Below are positions 1 through 8,041 of a DNA stretch of 10,333 nucleotides, one piece after another. Every line of letters starts with the position of its first letter. Position 1 is the stretch's first letter. The position numbers and the translations under genes are program-made. Below the pieces are notes generated by a model. It was not told the origin of the DNA. It searched no databases and worked only from the letters and a program-made list of their open reading frames with translations. The stretch is taken from NCBI GenBank assembly GCA_002362575.1, contig DEUM01000024.1, positions 1-10,333 of the forward strand, in the 5' to 3' direction. The stretch comes from Lachnoclostridium sp. UBA3262 (GTDB lineage Bacteria; Bacillota; Clostridia; Lachnospirales; Lachnospiraceae).

Positions 1-31
1 AAAAAATGGGGAAACTCAAATGCCCTGTATT

Positions 32-60
32 TTGACAAATCAGGGTGGGAGTGATAAGAT
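32..60 (+). promoter_or_regulatory. Sigma-A promoter for the MATE gene
   Basis: TTGACA at 32-37 is a perfect -35 box. After a 17-nt spacer comes TAAGAT at 55-60, which matches the -10 consensus at 4 of 6 positions and is preceded by TGA (52-54), an extended -10 (TGn) element. Transcription would begin near 67, giving a leader of about 64 nt. The rest of 1-130 holds no gene start or stop that I can assign to an upstream neighbour, and no strong hairpin. Confidence 0.6.
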
Positions 61-130
61 TAGGCAGGGAGAAATGAGGAGGTTCAAGGTTTGGCGGACT
101 GTGGGGGCGTGTAGCGGAATGGAGGAGTAA

Positions 131-1474
131 ATGACAAAAGATTTAACAGTTGGAAAACCAGGCACGGTTTTATGGAAGTTTTGTCTGCCACTGTTTGGCA
201 GTGTCATTTTTCAGCAGATTTATAACATCGCGGATAGCTTTGTGGCGGGAAAGTTCATCAACAATGACGCCCTTGCGGCGGTAGGAAACAGCTATGAGAT
301 TACATTGATTTTTATCGCGTTTGCTTTTGGGTGTAACATCGGCTGTTCCGTAATTGTCTCTCAGCTTTTTGGAGCAAAGAAGTATGGCGACATGAAAACG
401 GCGGTATATACAACTCTGATTGCCAGCGGTGTCCTGTGTGTGGTTCTGATGCTGTGCGGCATATTATTCTGCAGTCAGTTGCTGGGAGTTATCAATACAC
501 CGCCAGATATCCTTTCTGATTCCAAACTTTATCTGGATATTTATATACTCGGACTGCCCTTCGTATTTTTTTACAATGTGGCGACAGGGATTTTCTCTGC
601 GCTGGGGGACTCGAAAACCCCATTTCTGTTTCTTGCCTGTTCCTCGGTATCGAATATTGCGGTAGATATATTATTTGTAGCACAGTTTGGCATGGGAGTA
701 GCCGGTGTAGCTTGGGCGACATTCCTCTGTCAGGGTATTAGCTGTGTGTTAGCAGTTGTTGTTGTCTTTCGGAGGCTTAAGACGATTCCGGAAGGTAACG
801 GGAGTAAAATTTTTTCATGGAAATTGTTCCGGAGTATTTCCATAATTGCTGTTCCAAGTATTTTACAGCAAAGTTTCATTTCTGTTGGAAATATCGTGAT
901 TCAAGGCGTTATCAATGGGTTTGGTATTGCGGTTATGGCGGGGTACTCTGCCTCAGTGAAGCTGAATAATATGATAATTACTTCCCTGACAACGCTTGGC
1001 AACGGAATCTCGAATTTTACAGCTCAAAATCTTGGCGCAGGGAAATACGACCGTATACGGGCAGGGTTCAAAGAGGGAGTCCGGCTTGTGTGGATGCTCT
1101 GTATTCCGGTTGCTTTACTTTATTTTACCGCCGGGCGTTATCTCGTGTACATTTTTCTGGATAGTCCGGTCGGGCAGGCAGTCGATGTGGGAGCAACGTT
1201 CCTTCGGATTCTCGCGCCATTTTACCTTGTCATATCGGTAAAGCTTGTGGCAGATGGGGTGCTTCGTGGAGCTGGCCTGATGAAACGGTTTATGATTACT
1301 ACATTTACAGACCTTATTCTGCGTGTCCTGCTTGCTGTTGTATTGTCGAAGACGTCACTGGGCAGTAATGGAATCTGGTTATCGTGGCCGATCGGCTGGA
1401 GCATTGCAATGGTTTTGTCTACAGTTTTTTATGCAAAAGCAGGTTGGAAGAAAGGTAATATAAGAAGAATGTGA
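131..1474 (+). CDS. MATE-family multidrug/cation efflux transporter
   Basis: This is a full-length (447 aa) integral membrane protein of the MATE (NorM/DinF-like, MatE Pfam) family, which exports cationic drugs, toxins or metabolites using a Na+ or H+ gradient. What is seen: about 12 hydrophobic segments in two homologous halves; the family-typical N-terminal stretch with YNIADSFVAG around residues 31-40, including the membrane Asp35; and a loop motif SQLFGAKKYGD (77-87) that is echoed in the second half by AQNLGAGKYD near residue 300. This duplicated loop is a hallmark of MATE proteins. The start ATG has GGAGGAG at 121-127, three bases upstream. It is followed after 4 bp by an unknown gene, so the two are probably co-transcribed. 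The substrate cannot be told from sequence. Family assignment is secure; a specific symbol is not. Confidence 0.93.
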   Translation: MTKDLTVGKPGTVLWKFCLPLFGSVIFQQIYNIADSFVAGKFINNDALAAVGNSYEITLIFIAFAFGCNIGCSVIVSQLFGAKKYGDMKTAVYTTLIASGVLCVVLMLCGILFCSQLLGVINTPPDILSDSKLYLDIYILGLPFVFFYNVATGIFSALGDSKTPFLFLACSSVSNIAVDILFVAQFGMGVAGVAWATFLCQGISCVLAVVVVFRRLKTIPEGNGSKIFSWKLFRSISIIAVPSILQQSFISVGNIVIQGVINGFGIAVMAGYSASVKLNNMIITSLTTLGNGISNFTAQNLGAGKYDRIRAGFKEGVRLVWMLCIPVALLYFTAGRYLVYIFLDSPVGQAVDVGATFLRILAPFYLVISVKLVADGVLRGAGLMKRFMITTFTDLILRVLLAVVLSKTSLGSNGIWLSWPIGWSIAMVLSTVFYAKAGWKKGNIRRM

Positions 1475-1478
1475 GGAA

Positions 1479-2522
1479 ATGGATAGAATGAAGAACAGAA
1501 TGATTGATTTTTTGTTGGAACATGGTGGTTGCAGTATTCAATACAGAATAAAAAGGGAAATTTTGAACGAGGAAGCTGCAAGTAGTGAACTATCCTGTTT
1601 ACAGGAACAGATTCGAAGTAAACCAAGGGTAAAGAAGGTTATAAGCAAGAGACACCCTGATGGATGGATTGGTGAAGAACTGCATGGCAGACCAGGACAG
1701 GGACTGGACTCAAGCGTTTCCTTTTTGTTGTCTCAGGGAATAGAAAGAGACAGCGAACTAATGAAAGAAGTGGTTTCTGCATTGCTTAGAGGAAAAGAAG
1801 ATACGCCTTACAGGACAACCTTTAAAGGAGGAGAGGCACTGGACATAGGAGGACGGGGAGGAAACAAAGCGGTCAAGGCAGGTATTTTGGCGGAACTGGG
1901 TGAGGAGGATAATGTGTTTGTTCAGGATGAGCTAAGGACAAGCCTTCGTTATCTAAGGGATTCGCTAGAATATGAAACAATAGATGATTTCTCTCTGGTA
2001 AACAAGAAAGGTGTCAGGTATTATAAGCCGGATTCCCATTTTCCGGGAGCAAATCACTTGAATTTATTAAGTGAAACCCGAGGATGGAGAACAGACGAGA
2101 ATATAGAATTGGTAAAAAGGTCTTTGGTGCATTGTATGCAGATTATGCAGGGACATTCCCATGACATTATGTTTAAAGCGAAAAGTCATTTTGTGGGACC
2201 ATTTAATTTTAAGTGGAGTTTGGGAGATTTTGACATTAGTGAAATAAATCAGGATTCATATGCGCTTGTCTGGTGGCTGCGCAGTTTGTATAAATTATCA
2301 AAGCTGGGAGTAGTCAATGATGTTCCGGAATTAAAAAAAGCATACGATTATCTTTTGCAGTTAGTTGAGAGTGAGGAAATAGTAAATCTACAAAATGAGG
2401 CTAGTTTGAAAAGGTATAAAGAAATTTTGTCTGTGGAGAGTAGCTGGAGAAAGCAGGAAAGCATTTATTGCGATATAATGTTTTATCCCATTATGATTTT
2501 GTATTATGTGAAACAATGTTAG
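1479..2522 (+). CDS. Conserved protein of unknown function, possibly prenyltransferase/terpenoid-cyclase-like fold
   Basis: This is a soluble, mostly helical 347-residue protein with no signal peptide and no clear membrane segment. I do not recognise a named family with certainty. Visible signatures are HPDGWIGEELHG (59-70), a Gly-rich stretch GGEALDIGGRGGNK (117-130), HFPGANHLNLLSETRGWR (187-204), and QGHSHDI (224-230) with a His pair. Repeated helical pairs ending in Gly/Trp-rich turns resemble alpha/alpha-toroid proteins (prenyltransferase or squalene-cyclase-like), but this is an inference from pattern only. It starts 4 bp after the MATE stop codon. The GAGGA at 1473-1477 is only 1 nt from ATG 1479 but 10 nt from the in-frame ATG at 1488, so translation may really start at 1488 (344 aa). 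Arg codons are mostly AGA/AGG and the gene looks more AT-rich than its neighbours. The stop (TAG) lies 20 bp before the next promoter. Confidence 0.8.
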   Translation: MDRMKNRMIDFLLEHGGCSIQYRIKREILNEEAASSELSCLQEQIRSKPRVKKVISKRHPDGWIGEELHGRPGQGLDSSVSFLLSQGIERDSELMKEVVSALLRGKEDTPYRTTFKGGEALDIGGRGGNKAVKAGILAELGEEDNVFVQDELRTSLRYLRDSLEYETIDDFSLVNKKGVRYYKPDSHFPGANHLNLLSETRGWRTDENIELVKRSLVHCMQIMQGHSHDIMFKAKSHFVGPFNFKWSLGDFDISEINQDSYALVWWLRSLYKLSKLGVVNDVPELKKAYDYLLQLVESEEIVNLQNEASLKRYKEILSVESSWRKQESIYCDIMFYPIMILYYVKQC

Positions 2523-2542
2523 GGAATGTACAGGATAAAGGG

Positions 2543-2571
2543 TTGACATATTGAGCCGCACAAAATATAAT
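2543..2571 (+). promoter_or_regulatory. Strong sigma-A promoter of the cda-leuA operon
   Basis: TTGACA at 2543-2548 and TATAAT at 2566-2571 are both perfect consensus boxes with the ideal 17-nt spacer. The expected transcript start is about 2578. The first coding start with a good ribosome site is 2646, so the 5' leader is about 68 nt, and it is largely occupied by the hairpin at 2589-2623. No other promoter of this quality is seen before leuA, so this one probably serves the whole five-gene run. Confidence 0.85.
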
Positions 2572-2588
2572 GAATAATAGGATTGAGC

Positions 2589-2623
2589 AAAAGCCTTGAT
2601 ACGATATTTCGGTCAAGGCTTTT
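2589..2623 (+). terminator. Terminator-like hairpin in the operon leader
   Basis: This is a perfect 11-bp stem (2589-2599 with 2613-2623) around a 13-nt loop. The 5' side begins AAAAGCC and the 3' side ends GGCTTTT, so the U-run is inside the stem, as in many A/U-flanked bidirectional terminators. It could end readthrough from the MATE operon. Because it lies downstream of the 2543-2571 promoter, transcripts from that promoter must also cross it about 11 nt after starting. It may therefore act as an attenuator or as a 5' stabilising hairpin. The U-tract is short (four), so termination may be partial. Confidence 0.6.
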
Positions 2624-2645
2624 GATAAATCGGGGAGGTGCTGCT

Positions 2646-3062
2646 TTGCTCAGTGAAGAAAAAATCAAAAAGATGATTCGCTTGTCAGATTATGAAAATG
2701 GACAGGGCAGTACGGATTTGAGACGGACGAAATACCGGAAGACCGATTATGTCCGGCTGCAGATAATAAAGACATTTCTGTCTGTTATTTTATCTGTGAT
2801 TCTGATTTTGGCTCTGATTGTAATGTACCATTTAGAATATGTGTTGCAAAACGCCCTGATGCTTCCGTACCGGGCTTATATTGCGTATGGGGGAGCAGTG
2901 TTTCTTTTGATTGAGCTTCTTGCCATTATTGTTACCTGCCGGGTTTCCGCAAGACAGTATGACGAGTCGAAAATCAGGGTAAAAGAATATTATGTAACAT
3001 TACATGATTTGCTTGAATTATATGAAAAAGAAGAACAGGGACAGGAGGAAGGCGCCCTATGA
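2646..3062 (+). CDS. Small two-TM membrane protein, first gene of the cda operon
   Basis: The product is a 138-aa protein if translation starts at TTG 2646, which has a near-perfect ribosome site GGGGAGGTG at 2632-2640, five bases upstream. An in-frame TTG at 2583 would extend it by 21 residues but has no usable site and lies just before the hairpin, so I reject it. Seen: a basic cytosolic N-terminus (about residues 1-36), two hydrophobic helices (about 38-62 and 75-98) with a short loop, and a charged C-terminal tail ending in a Glu/Gln-rich stretch that may form a short coiled coil. No catalytic motif is visible. The stop overlaps the start of the next gene (ATGA at 3059-3062), so translation is probably coupled. 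The paired arrangement suggests the two proteins form a complex; their role in c-di-AMP control is inferred only from position. Confidence 0.78.
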   Translation: MLSEEKIKKMIRLSDYENGQGSTDLRRTKYRKTDYVRLQIIKTFLSVILSVILILALIVMYHLEYVLQNALMLPYRAYIAYGGAVFLLIELLAIIVTCRVSARQYDESKIRVKEYYVTLHDLLELYEKEEQGQEEGAL

Positions 3063-4069
3063 TGATGCCGTTATTGATACTAAAGAGCAAGATTAAGAAT
3101 TTTTATGAAAAAAATTACCGTATTGTACGTTGTATTCTTAAGATGATTTTTTCTTTCCTCGCTTTTTATATTATAACGGGAGAGTTGGATTATAGTGATA
3201 CATTTGGACAATTCTGGCTGCTACTTATGGGGGCAGTGGTATGTGGTCTGACGCCGGATGTAGTGACTGCCTGCGGCATTTTATTTTTTATGTGTGCTGA
3301 GATTGCGCAGGTATCGGTACTGCTGGCCGTCGCGATTTTAGTTATTGTAATCATTTATTTTCTGATATTCGGAAGACTGGCTGGAAGGCAGAGTTACCTT
3401 GTTTTTTCTATTCCGCTACTTTCTGTGCTCCACCTTGAATATGCAGTTCCGGCTGTGGCAGCGCTTTTTGCTTCTCCAGCGATGATTCCGGCACTGATTA
3501 TGGGGATTCTTTTACAATTTATCATAAAAGGGGTTTCGAATTATGTAGCGGCTGCGGCAGGAGCAGCAGATACTGGTAATGTTCTGGTGCCGCTTAGGTA
3601 TTTATTTGATTATCTGCTAAAAAATCCGCTTTTCATTGTTACGGTGCTGGCGTTCTGCCTGACCTTTTTGTGTGCTTATGTAATTCGGAAAGGGAAATTT
3701 AAGCATGGCTTTCAGATTGCAATTTTAGTAGGTACTCTGATACTGATGACGATAGAGCTTCTGAGCAATATTATTCTGGAACTGAATATGAATTTACTGT
3801 TACTGACAATGCGCGTTATAGTGTCAATGGTAATCGCCTATGTCATACAGTTTTTCTATATTACATTGGATTATCACGGAACGAGGAAGTTACAGTTTGA
3901 GGATGATGAATACTATTATTATGTGACGGCTGTTCCGAAATTCAAGGTAGCCGTAGTGGATAAGACAGTTACAAGGATAGCCCCGGGGGAGGAAGGGGAA
4001 ACCTTTGATTTAAAGGAAGAATTGGAAAAGGCGCTTGAGGAGGAAAAGATGGAGGCAAAATCGGACTGA
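3059..4069 (+). CDS. Polytopic membrane protein with Tyr-rich cytosolic tail, upstream of cdaA
   Basis: This is a 336-aa protein of unknown function. About 8 hydrophobic segments are seen between residues 24 and 270, with Lys/Arg-rich turns (for example 209-215). A soluble tail of about 65 residues follows, containing EDDEYYYYVTAVPKFKV (281-297), then a short beta-rich stretch (to about 307) and a Glu/Lys-rich helix to the end. The YYYYV-x-AVPK patch looks like a conserved signature rather than low complexity. I recall similar proteins next to cdaA in Lachnospiraceae but know of no assigned function. AGGAGG at 3043-3048 lies 10 nt before ATG 3059; the next codons are also ATG. It overlaps the preceding gene by 4 bp and is followed by 51 bp to cdaA without a terminator. 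Transport, scaffolding of CdaA, or osmosensing are possibilities that the sequence does not decide. Confidence 0.8.
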   Translation: MMMPLLILKSKIKNFYEKNYRIVRCILKMIFSFLAFYIITGELDYSDTFGQFWLLLMGAVVCGLTPDVVTACGILFFMCAEIAQVSVLLAVAILVIVIIYFLIFGRLAGRQSYLVFSIPLLSVLHLEYAVPAVAALFASPAMIPALIMGILLQFIIKGVSNYVAAAAGAADTGNVLVPLRYLFDYLLKNPLFIVTVLAFCLTFLCAYVIRKGKFKHGFQIAILVGTLILMTIELLSNIILELNMNLLLLTMRVIVSMVIAYVIQFFYITLDYHGTRKLQFEDDEYYYYVTAVPKFKVAVVDKTVTRIAPGEEGETFDLKEELEKALEEEKMEAKSD

Positions 4070-4120
4070 TACCGGAAAGAAATATGACGGATACTATAAA
4101 TAGTAAGGATGGAGAACAAT

Positions 4121-5005
4121 ATGCACAATATTATTGGTTTTTTTCGTGATTATGTGGCATGGCTGACAATTCCGGAGTTTACGATTACGGATGTTCTGGA
4201 GATATTTATTATTGCTTTCGCATTTTATCACATTATACTCTGGATAAAAGATACCCGGGCATGGATGCTGCTGAAGGGTATGATTGTACTTGGTGTGGTT
4301 TTTTTGGCGGCTGTTGTCTTGGAGATGAGCGTTGTCCTATGGGTATTCAGAAATGCAATGGTAGTTGGAATTATGGCGCTCATTATCATTTTCCAGCCGG
4401 AAATGAGAAATGCGCTGGAGCAGTTGGGACGCAAAAATATTTTGGGGACGTTAACCTCCTTTGACAGTCAGAAGGGGAAAAATGAGCGCTATTCTGAAAA
4501 GAGTATACAGGCAATGGTTAAGGCAGTATACGACATGGCAAAGGTAAAGACCGGAGCATTGATCGTTGTGGAAAAAAGTATTCAATGCCGTGAGTATGAG
4601 CGTACAGGGATTCCAATTGATTCTGAGATAAGCAGTCAGTTACTGGTTAATATATTTGAGCATAATACGCCGCTGCACGATGGGGCGGTGCTTGTGCGGG
4701 ATAACCGGATTGTGGCGGCAACGTGTTATCTGCCGCTGTCAAATAATCTGGAAGTGAGCAAAGAACTTGGTACGAGACACCGTGCTGCACTGGGAATCAG
4801 TGAGGTCTCGGATTCTCTGACGATTATTGTGTCGGAGGAGACAGGTTTTGTCTCGCTCGCTTATAATGGTAAACTGTATCGGAAAATTGATGCCGATACA
4901 CTACAGCTCAGGTTAAAGGAAGCGGCGAGAAAAATTCCAGAGGAAAAGAAAAAATGGTGGAAGGGAAGGCGGATAGTAAAAAATGAAAAGCAGATTGGCG
5001 AGTAA
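4121..5005 (+). CDS. cdaA: Diadenylate cyclase CdaA (c-di-AMP synthase)
   Basis: It condenses two ATP into cyclic di-AMP, the essential Firmicute second messenger for K+/osmolyte balance and cell-wall homeostasis, at the cytoplasmic face of the membrane. Seen (numbering from ATG 4121, 294 aa): three N-terminal membrane helices in about 23-90, a short coiled connector, then the DAC domain with the catalytic DGA motif at 187-189 (in PLHDGAVLV) and RHR at 219-221 (in GTRHRAALG). Both motifs are intact, so the enzyme should be active. Length is slightly above the roughly 273 residues of Bacillus CdaA because of a basic C-terminal tail. An in-frame ATG at 4109 exists, but its only SD-like sequence abuts it, whereas GGAG at 4111-4114 is 6 nt from ATG 4121, so I prefer 4121. 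The 3' end overlaps cdaR by 23 bp, the classical cdaA-cdaR pairing. Confidence 0.96.
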   Translation: MHNIIGFFRDYVAWLTIPEFTITDVLEIFIIAFAFYHIILWIKDTRAWMLLKGMIVLGVVFLAAVVLEMSVVLWVFRNAMVVGIMALIIIFQPEMRNALEQLGRKNILGTLTSFDSQKGKNERYSEKSIQAMVKAVYDMAKVKTGALIVVEKSIQCREYERTGIPIDSEISSQLLVNIFEHNTPLHDGAVLVRDNRIVAATCYLPLSNNLEVSKELGTRHRAALGISEVSDSLTIIVSEETGFVSLAYNGKLYRKIDADTLQLRLKEAARKIPEEKKKWWKGRRIVKNEKQIGE

Positions 5006-6272
5006 TCTTTTTTTAAAAATTATATCATTGGTAGCGGCCTTTCTATTCTGGCTGGTAATTATTAATATTACAGATCCGGCAACGACGATGACGTTCTCTG
5101 ATATACCGGTAAAAATTCTGAATGAAAATGTAATTACCTCAGCAAATCAGGTATATGAGATTGAGGATGGAGATACCGTGAGTGTTACGGTAAAGGGAAA
5201 AAGAAGCTTTGTAGAGAGACTGAATCCGAAAGATTTTACGGCGACAGCGGATTTGAGTGAGCTTTCTAAAGTAAATGCGGTCAGTATCAATGTCAAACTG
5301 AACCGAACCTCCAAATCCAATGTGGAGCTGGACTGGGGGAATGCTGTTTTAAAGGTGAAGCTGGAAAAACGTGTTACGAAAAAGTTTAAAGTCGAGGTGG
5401 AGCATCAGGGTGAGCTGAGTGAAAATTATGTTTTGGGCGAAATGGTGGCGAAGCCGAATATCGTCGAGGTCTCCTGTGGTGCGTCAAAGTTCAAGAGGAT
5501 AGACCATGTGGGAGTTATGGTGACTCTGAATGGAGAAAGTGATGATTTTGAGAATATTTACAGTCCGATTCTATATGATAAAGACGGAGATGTAATAGAC
5601 AGTAACAATGTTACATTCAGCAAAGACCAGATTCGGGTGTCGACACAGGTACTTGCGACAAAGTCGGTGCCGATTTATGTAGATGTTTCGGGAAGACCGG
5701 CAGACGGGTACCGCCACGTCCACACAGATTACAGACCGGAGAGTATTCGCGTGTCTGGTTCGGCTGAGGCGCTGGAGAAGGAAGTTTCGATAAAAATTCC
5801 AATCAGTGTGGAGGGGGCAAAACGCGATGTGGAAAAAGAGGTTGCGCTTGTAGAATATCTGCCGGATACGCTGACGATTGTAGATGATGTGACAACGGTA
5901 TCCATCCGCTGTGAAATTGAGAAGAACGGGCGGCGGACATTCTCCTTGGCGGCGACTGATATTGCGGTAAAGAACCTGCCGAATAACTGCACAATGGAGT
6001 TTGCGGATACAGTCACAAGATATTCAGTGATAATTTCGGGCAAGGAGGAAAATCTGGAGCAACTGAATCTTACGGATTTGGGCGCCCATATTGATTTGAA
6101 TGGCTTAGGGGCGGGCAGTCATACGCTGGACGTCAAGTTTAATCTCCCGGCGTCGGTTATGCTGAAAAACAGAATCCGGGTAAAGGTTATAATGCGGGCA
6201 CAGGATGGCGGTGAGGTTCCTTCGGCCAGCCATACCTCGGCGCCTACAGCGGAGGCTGCTGTTCCAGAATAA
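4983..6272 (+). CDS. cdaR: CdaR, YbbR-domain regulator of CdaA
   Basis: This is a membrane-anchored extracytoplasmic protein that binds CdaA and tunes its cyclase activity. Seen in 429 aa: an N-terminal signal-anchor helix (about 9-29), then four tandem beta-rich YbbR repeats at roughly 36-127, 131-222, 226-313 and 318-404. Each repeat contains the typical pattern of VPI-V-V-type strands, a Gly turn and a 'P..V.VSG' strand (for example RPESIRVSGS 251-260). A short Ser/Thr/Ala/Pro-rich tail follows (about 409-429). The start lies inside the end of cdaA (23-bp overlap); AAGGGAAGG-like purines upstream give a modest ribosome site, and coupling with cdaA is likely. In many Firmicutes glmM follows cdaR; here leuA follows after 27 bp. 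Three to four YbbR repeats is the normal family range. Confidence 0.93.
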   Translation: MKSRLASNLFLKIISLVAAFLFWLVIINITDPATTMTFSDIPVKILNENVITSANQVYEIEDGDTVSVTVKGKRSFVERLNPKDFTATADLSELSKVNAVSINVKLNRTSKSNVELDWGNAVLKVKLEKRVTKKFKVEVEHQGELSENYVLGEMVAKPNIVEVSCGASKFKRIDHVGVMVTLNGESDDFENIYSPILYDKDGDVIDSNNVTFSKDQIRVSTQVLATKSVPIYVDVSGRPADGYRHVHTDYRPESIRVSGSAEALEKEVSIKIPISVEGAKRDVEKEVALVEYLPDTLTIVDDVTTVSIRCEIEKNGRRTFSLAATDIAVKNLPNNCTMEFADTVTRYSVIISGKEENLEQLNLTDLGAHIDLNGLGAGSHTLDVKFNLPASVMLKNRIRVKVIMRAQDGGEVPSASHTSAPTAEAAVPE

Positions 6273-6299
6273 GGATAAAAATTTGGAGGATGAGAGAAT

Positions 6300-7973
6300 A
6301 TGCTAAATTATAAGAGATATAAGAGAGTACCTGTTGTAGATTTGCCGGACCGCAAGTGGCCGAATCGGGAAATAAAAAAGGCGCCGATCTGGTGCAGTGT
6401 AGACTTACGTGACGGTAATCAGGCATTGATTGAGCCGATGGTAGTAGAGGAAAAGATTGAGTTTTTTAATCTACTTGTTAAATTAGGGTTTAAGGAAATA
6501 GAGATTGGATTCCCGAGTGCTTCCCAGTTAGAGTATGATTTTCTGCGCCAGCTTGTAGAGAGAAATATGATACCGGATGATGTAACTGTTCAGGTTCTGA
6601 CACAGTGCAGGGAGCATTTGATAGAGAGAACCTTTGAATCACTGAAGGGAATTAAGAGGGCGATTGTCCATATATACAATTCGACTTCGACCCTGCAGAG
6701 GGATGTCGTATTCCATATGTCCCAGAAAGAAATTAAGGAGATTGCCATTGAAGGAACGAAAATGGTAAAGAAGTATATGAAAGATTATCCGGGGGAGGTC
6801 ATTCTTGAATATTCGCCGGAGAGCTTTACCGGGACAGAGCTTCCGTATGCGCTTGAGGTGTGTGAGGCAGTTCTGGACGAATGGGGAGCGACGAAGGAAA
6901 AGCCGGTAATTATTAACCTTCCATCTACGGTGGAAATGACGACGCCGAATGTATATGCAGACCAGATCGAGTGGATGGTTCGCAATTTCAGCGACAGAGA
7001 GCGTGTTATCGTCAGTATCCACCCACACAATGACAGAGGAACGGCAGTTGCTGCTTCTGAGCTTGCGATGCTGGCGGGATGCGACCGTGTCGAGGGAACT
7101 CTCTTTGGAAATGGAGAGCGTACAGGAAATGTGGATGTACTAAACATTGCCTACAATATGTTCTCTCAGGGAATTAACCCACAGTTAAATCTGGAAAATG
7201 TAAATGAAATCATTGACGTATGGGAGAGGTGCAATAAGATGCAGCTTGACATGCGCCATCCATATGCCGGAAAGCTTGTCTTTACTGCCTTTTCCGGTTC
7301 GCATCAGGATGCGATTAACAAAGGTGTACACGCAATGGCAGAGCGCCATCAGGATTATTGGGAGGTTCCTTATCTTCCGATTGATCCGAGTGATGTAGGG
7401 CGTGAGTATGAGCCGATTGTCCGGATTAACAGCCAGTCGGGAAAAGGCGGCGTAGCGTTTGTTATGGATACCTACTTTGGGTTTAAGCTGCCAAAAGGGA
7501 TGCACAAGGAGTTTGCGGATATCATTCAGCCTATCAGTGAAAGACAGGGAGAGGTTGCACCGGAACAGATTATGAAGGAATTCAAGGAGCACTATATTGA
7601 CAGAAAAGAGCCATATCATTTCCGTAAATTGAAAATGGAAGATTTGTCCGATGAGATCGAGGATGAATTTGATACAAAGGTACATGTAGTCTATACAAAA
7701 AATGGCGATGAGAGAAGCTTTGATTCAGAAGGCAATGGCCCGATTGATGCGGTACAGAGGGGCTTTCAGGAAATTTTGAAAAAACCAATTAAGATTCTTG
7801 ATTATTCAGAGCATGCTCTCCAGCAGGGTTCCAATGCTCAGGCAGCAGCGTATATCCACCTGCAGGACGAACAGACTGGAACGGTGACATACGGCGTCGG
7901 AATCAGCTCAAATATCACAAGGGCATCTATCCGGGCGTTGTTTAGCGCGGTGAACCGGATGATAAGTTTATAG
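6300..7973 (+). CDS. leuA: 2-isopropylmalate synthase, long LeuA2-type
   Basis: It catalyses acetyl-CoA plus 2-oxoisovalerate to 2-isopropylmalate, the first committed step of leucine synthesis, in the cytosol. The 557-residue length and sequence fit the long, actinobacterial/yeast-like class (TIGR00970-type) rather than the approximately 515-aa Bacillus form. Seen: the HMGL-like TIM barrel with DLRDGNQALIEPM (35-47; Arg37 and Asp38 are catalytic/metal residues), the metal-binding HPHNDRG (241-247), and GNGERTGN (270-277). A linker region follows, then a C-terminal LeuA dimer/regulatory domain (about 425-557) that normally binds leucine for feedback inhibition. GGAGG at 6285-6289 stands 10 nt before the ATG. 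No leucine T-box, leader peptide or attenuator fits in the 27-bp gap, so transcription probably comes from the cda promoter or from an unseen site inside cdaR. No other leu gene follows: a terminator does. Confidence 0.95.
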   Translation: MLNYKRYKRVPVVDLPDRKWPNREIKKAPIWCSVDLRDGNQALIEPMVVEEKIEFFNLLVKLGFKEIEIGFPSASQLEYDFLRQLVERNMIPDDVTVQVLTQCREHLIERTFESLKGIKRAIVHIYNSTSTLQRDVVFHMSQKEIKEIAIEGTKMVKKYMKDYPGEVILEYSPESFTGTELPYALEVCEAVLDEWGATKEKPVIINLPSTVEMTTPNVYADQIEWMVRNFSDRERVIVSIHPHNDRGTAVAASELAMLAGCDRVEGTLFGNGERTGNVDVLNIAYNMFSQGINPQLNLENVNEIIDVWERCNKMQLDMRHPYAGKLVFTAFSGSHQDAINKGVHAMAERHQDYWEVPYLPIDPSDVGREYEPIVRINSQSGKGGVAFVMDTYFGFKLPKGMHKEFADIIQPISERQGEVAPEQIMKEFKEHYIDRKEPYHFRKLKMEDLSDEIEDEFDTKVHVVYTKNGDERSFDSEGNGPIDAVQRGFQEILKKPIKILDYSEHALQQGSNAQAAAYIHLQDEQTGTVTYGVGISSNITRASIRALFSAVNRMISL

Positions 7974-8041
7974 GTTCCGCATTATAAAAGAAAGTTCTTG
8001 TCGCAGTGGGGGGGCGACTGCCTCATAAACAGGCTAATTAA

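Noticed and set aside
2583..2645. Upstream TTG start that would extend the 2-TM protein by 21 residues
   Set aside because: There is no properly spaced Shine-Dalgarno site and it would place the hairpin inside the coding region; TTG 2646 has an excellent site five bases upstream.
2523..2645. c-di-AMP (ydaO/yuaA) riboswitch in the operon leader
   Set aside because: The leader is about 68 nt, too short for that riboswitch, and contains only one simple hairpin.
4088..4102. Small palindrome ACTATAAATAGT between the polytopic membrane gene and cdaA
   Set aside because: A 5-bp A/T-rich stem without a T-run is too weak to call a terminator or operator.
6273..6299. Leucine T-box or attenuator before leuA
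   Set aside because: The gap is only 27 bp and holds just a ribosome site; no stem-loop or leader peptide fits.
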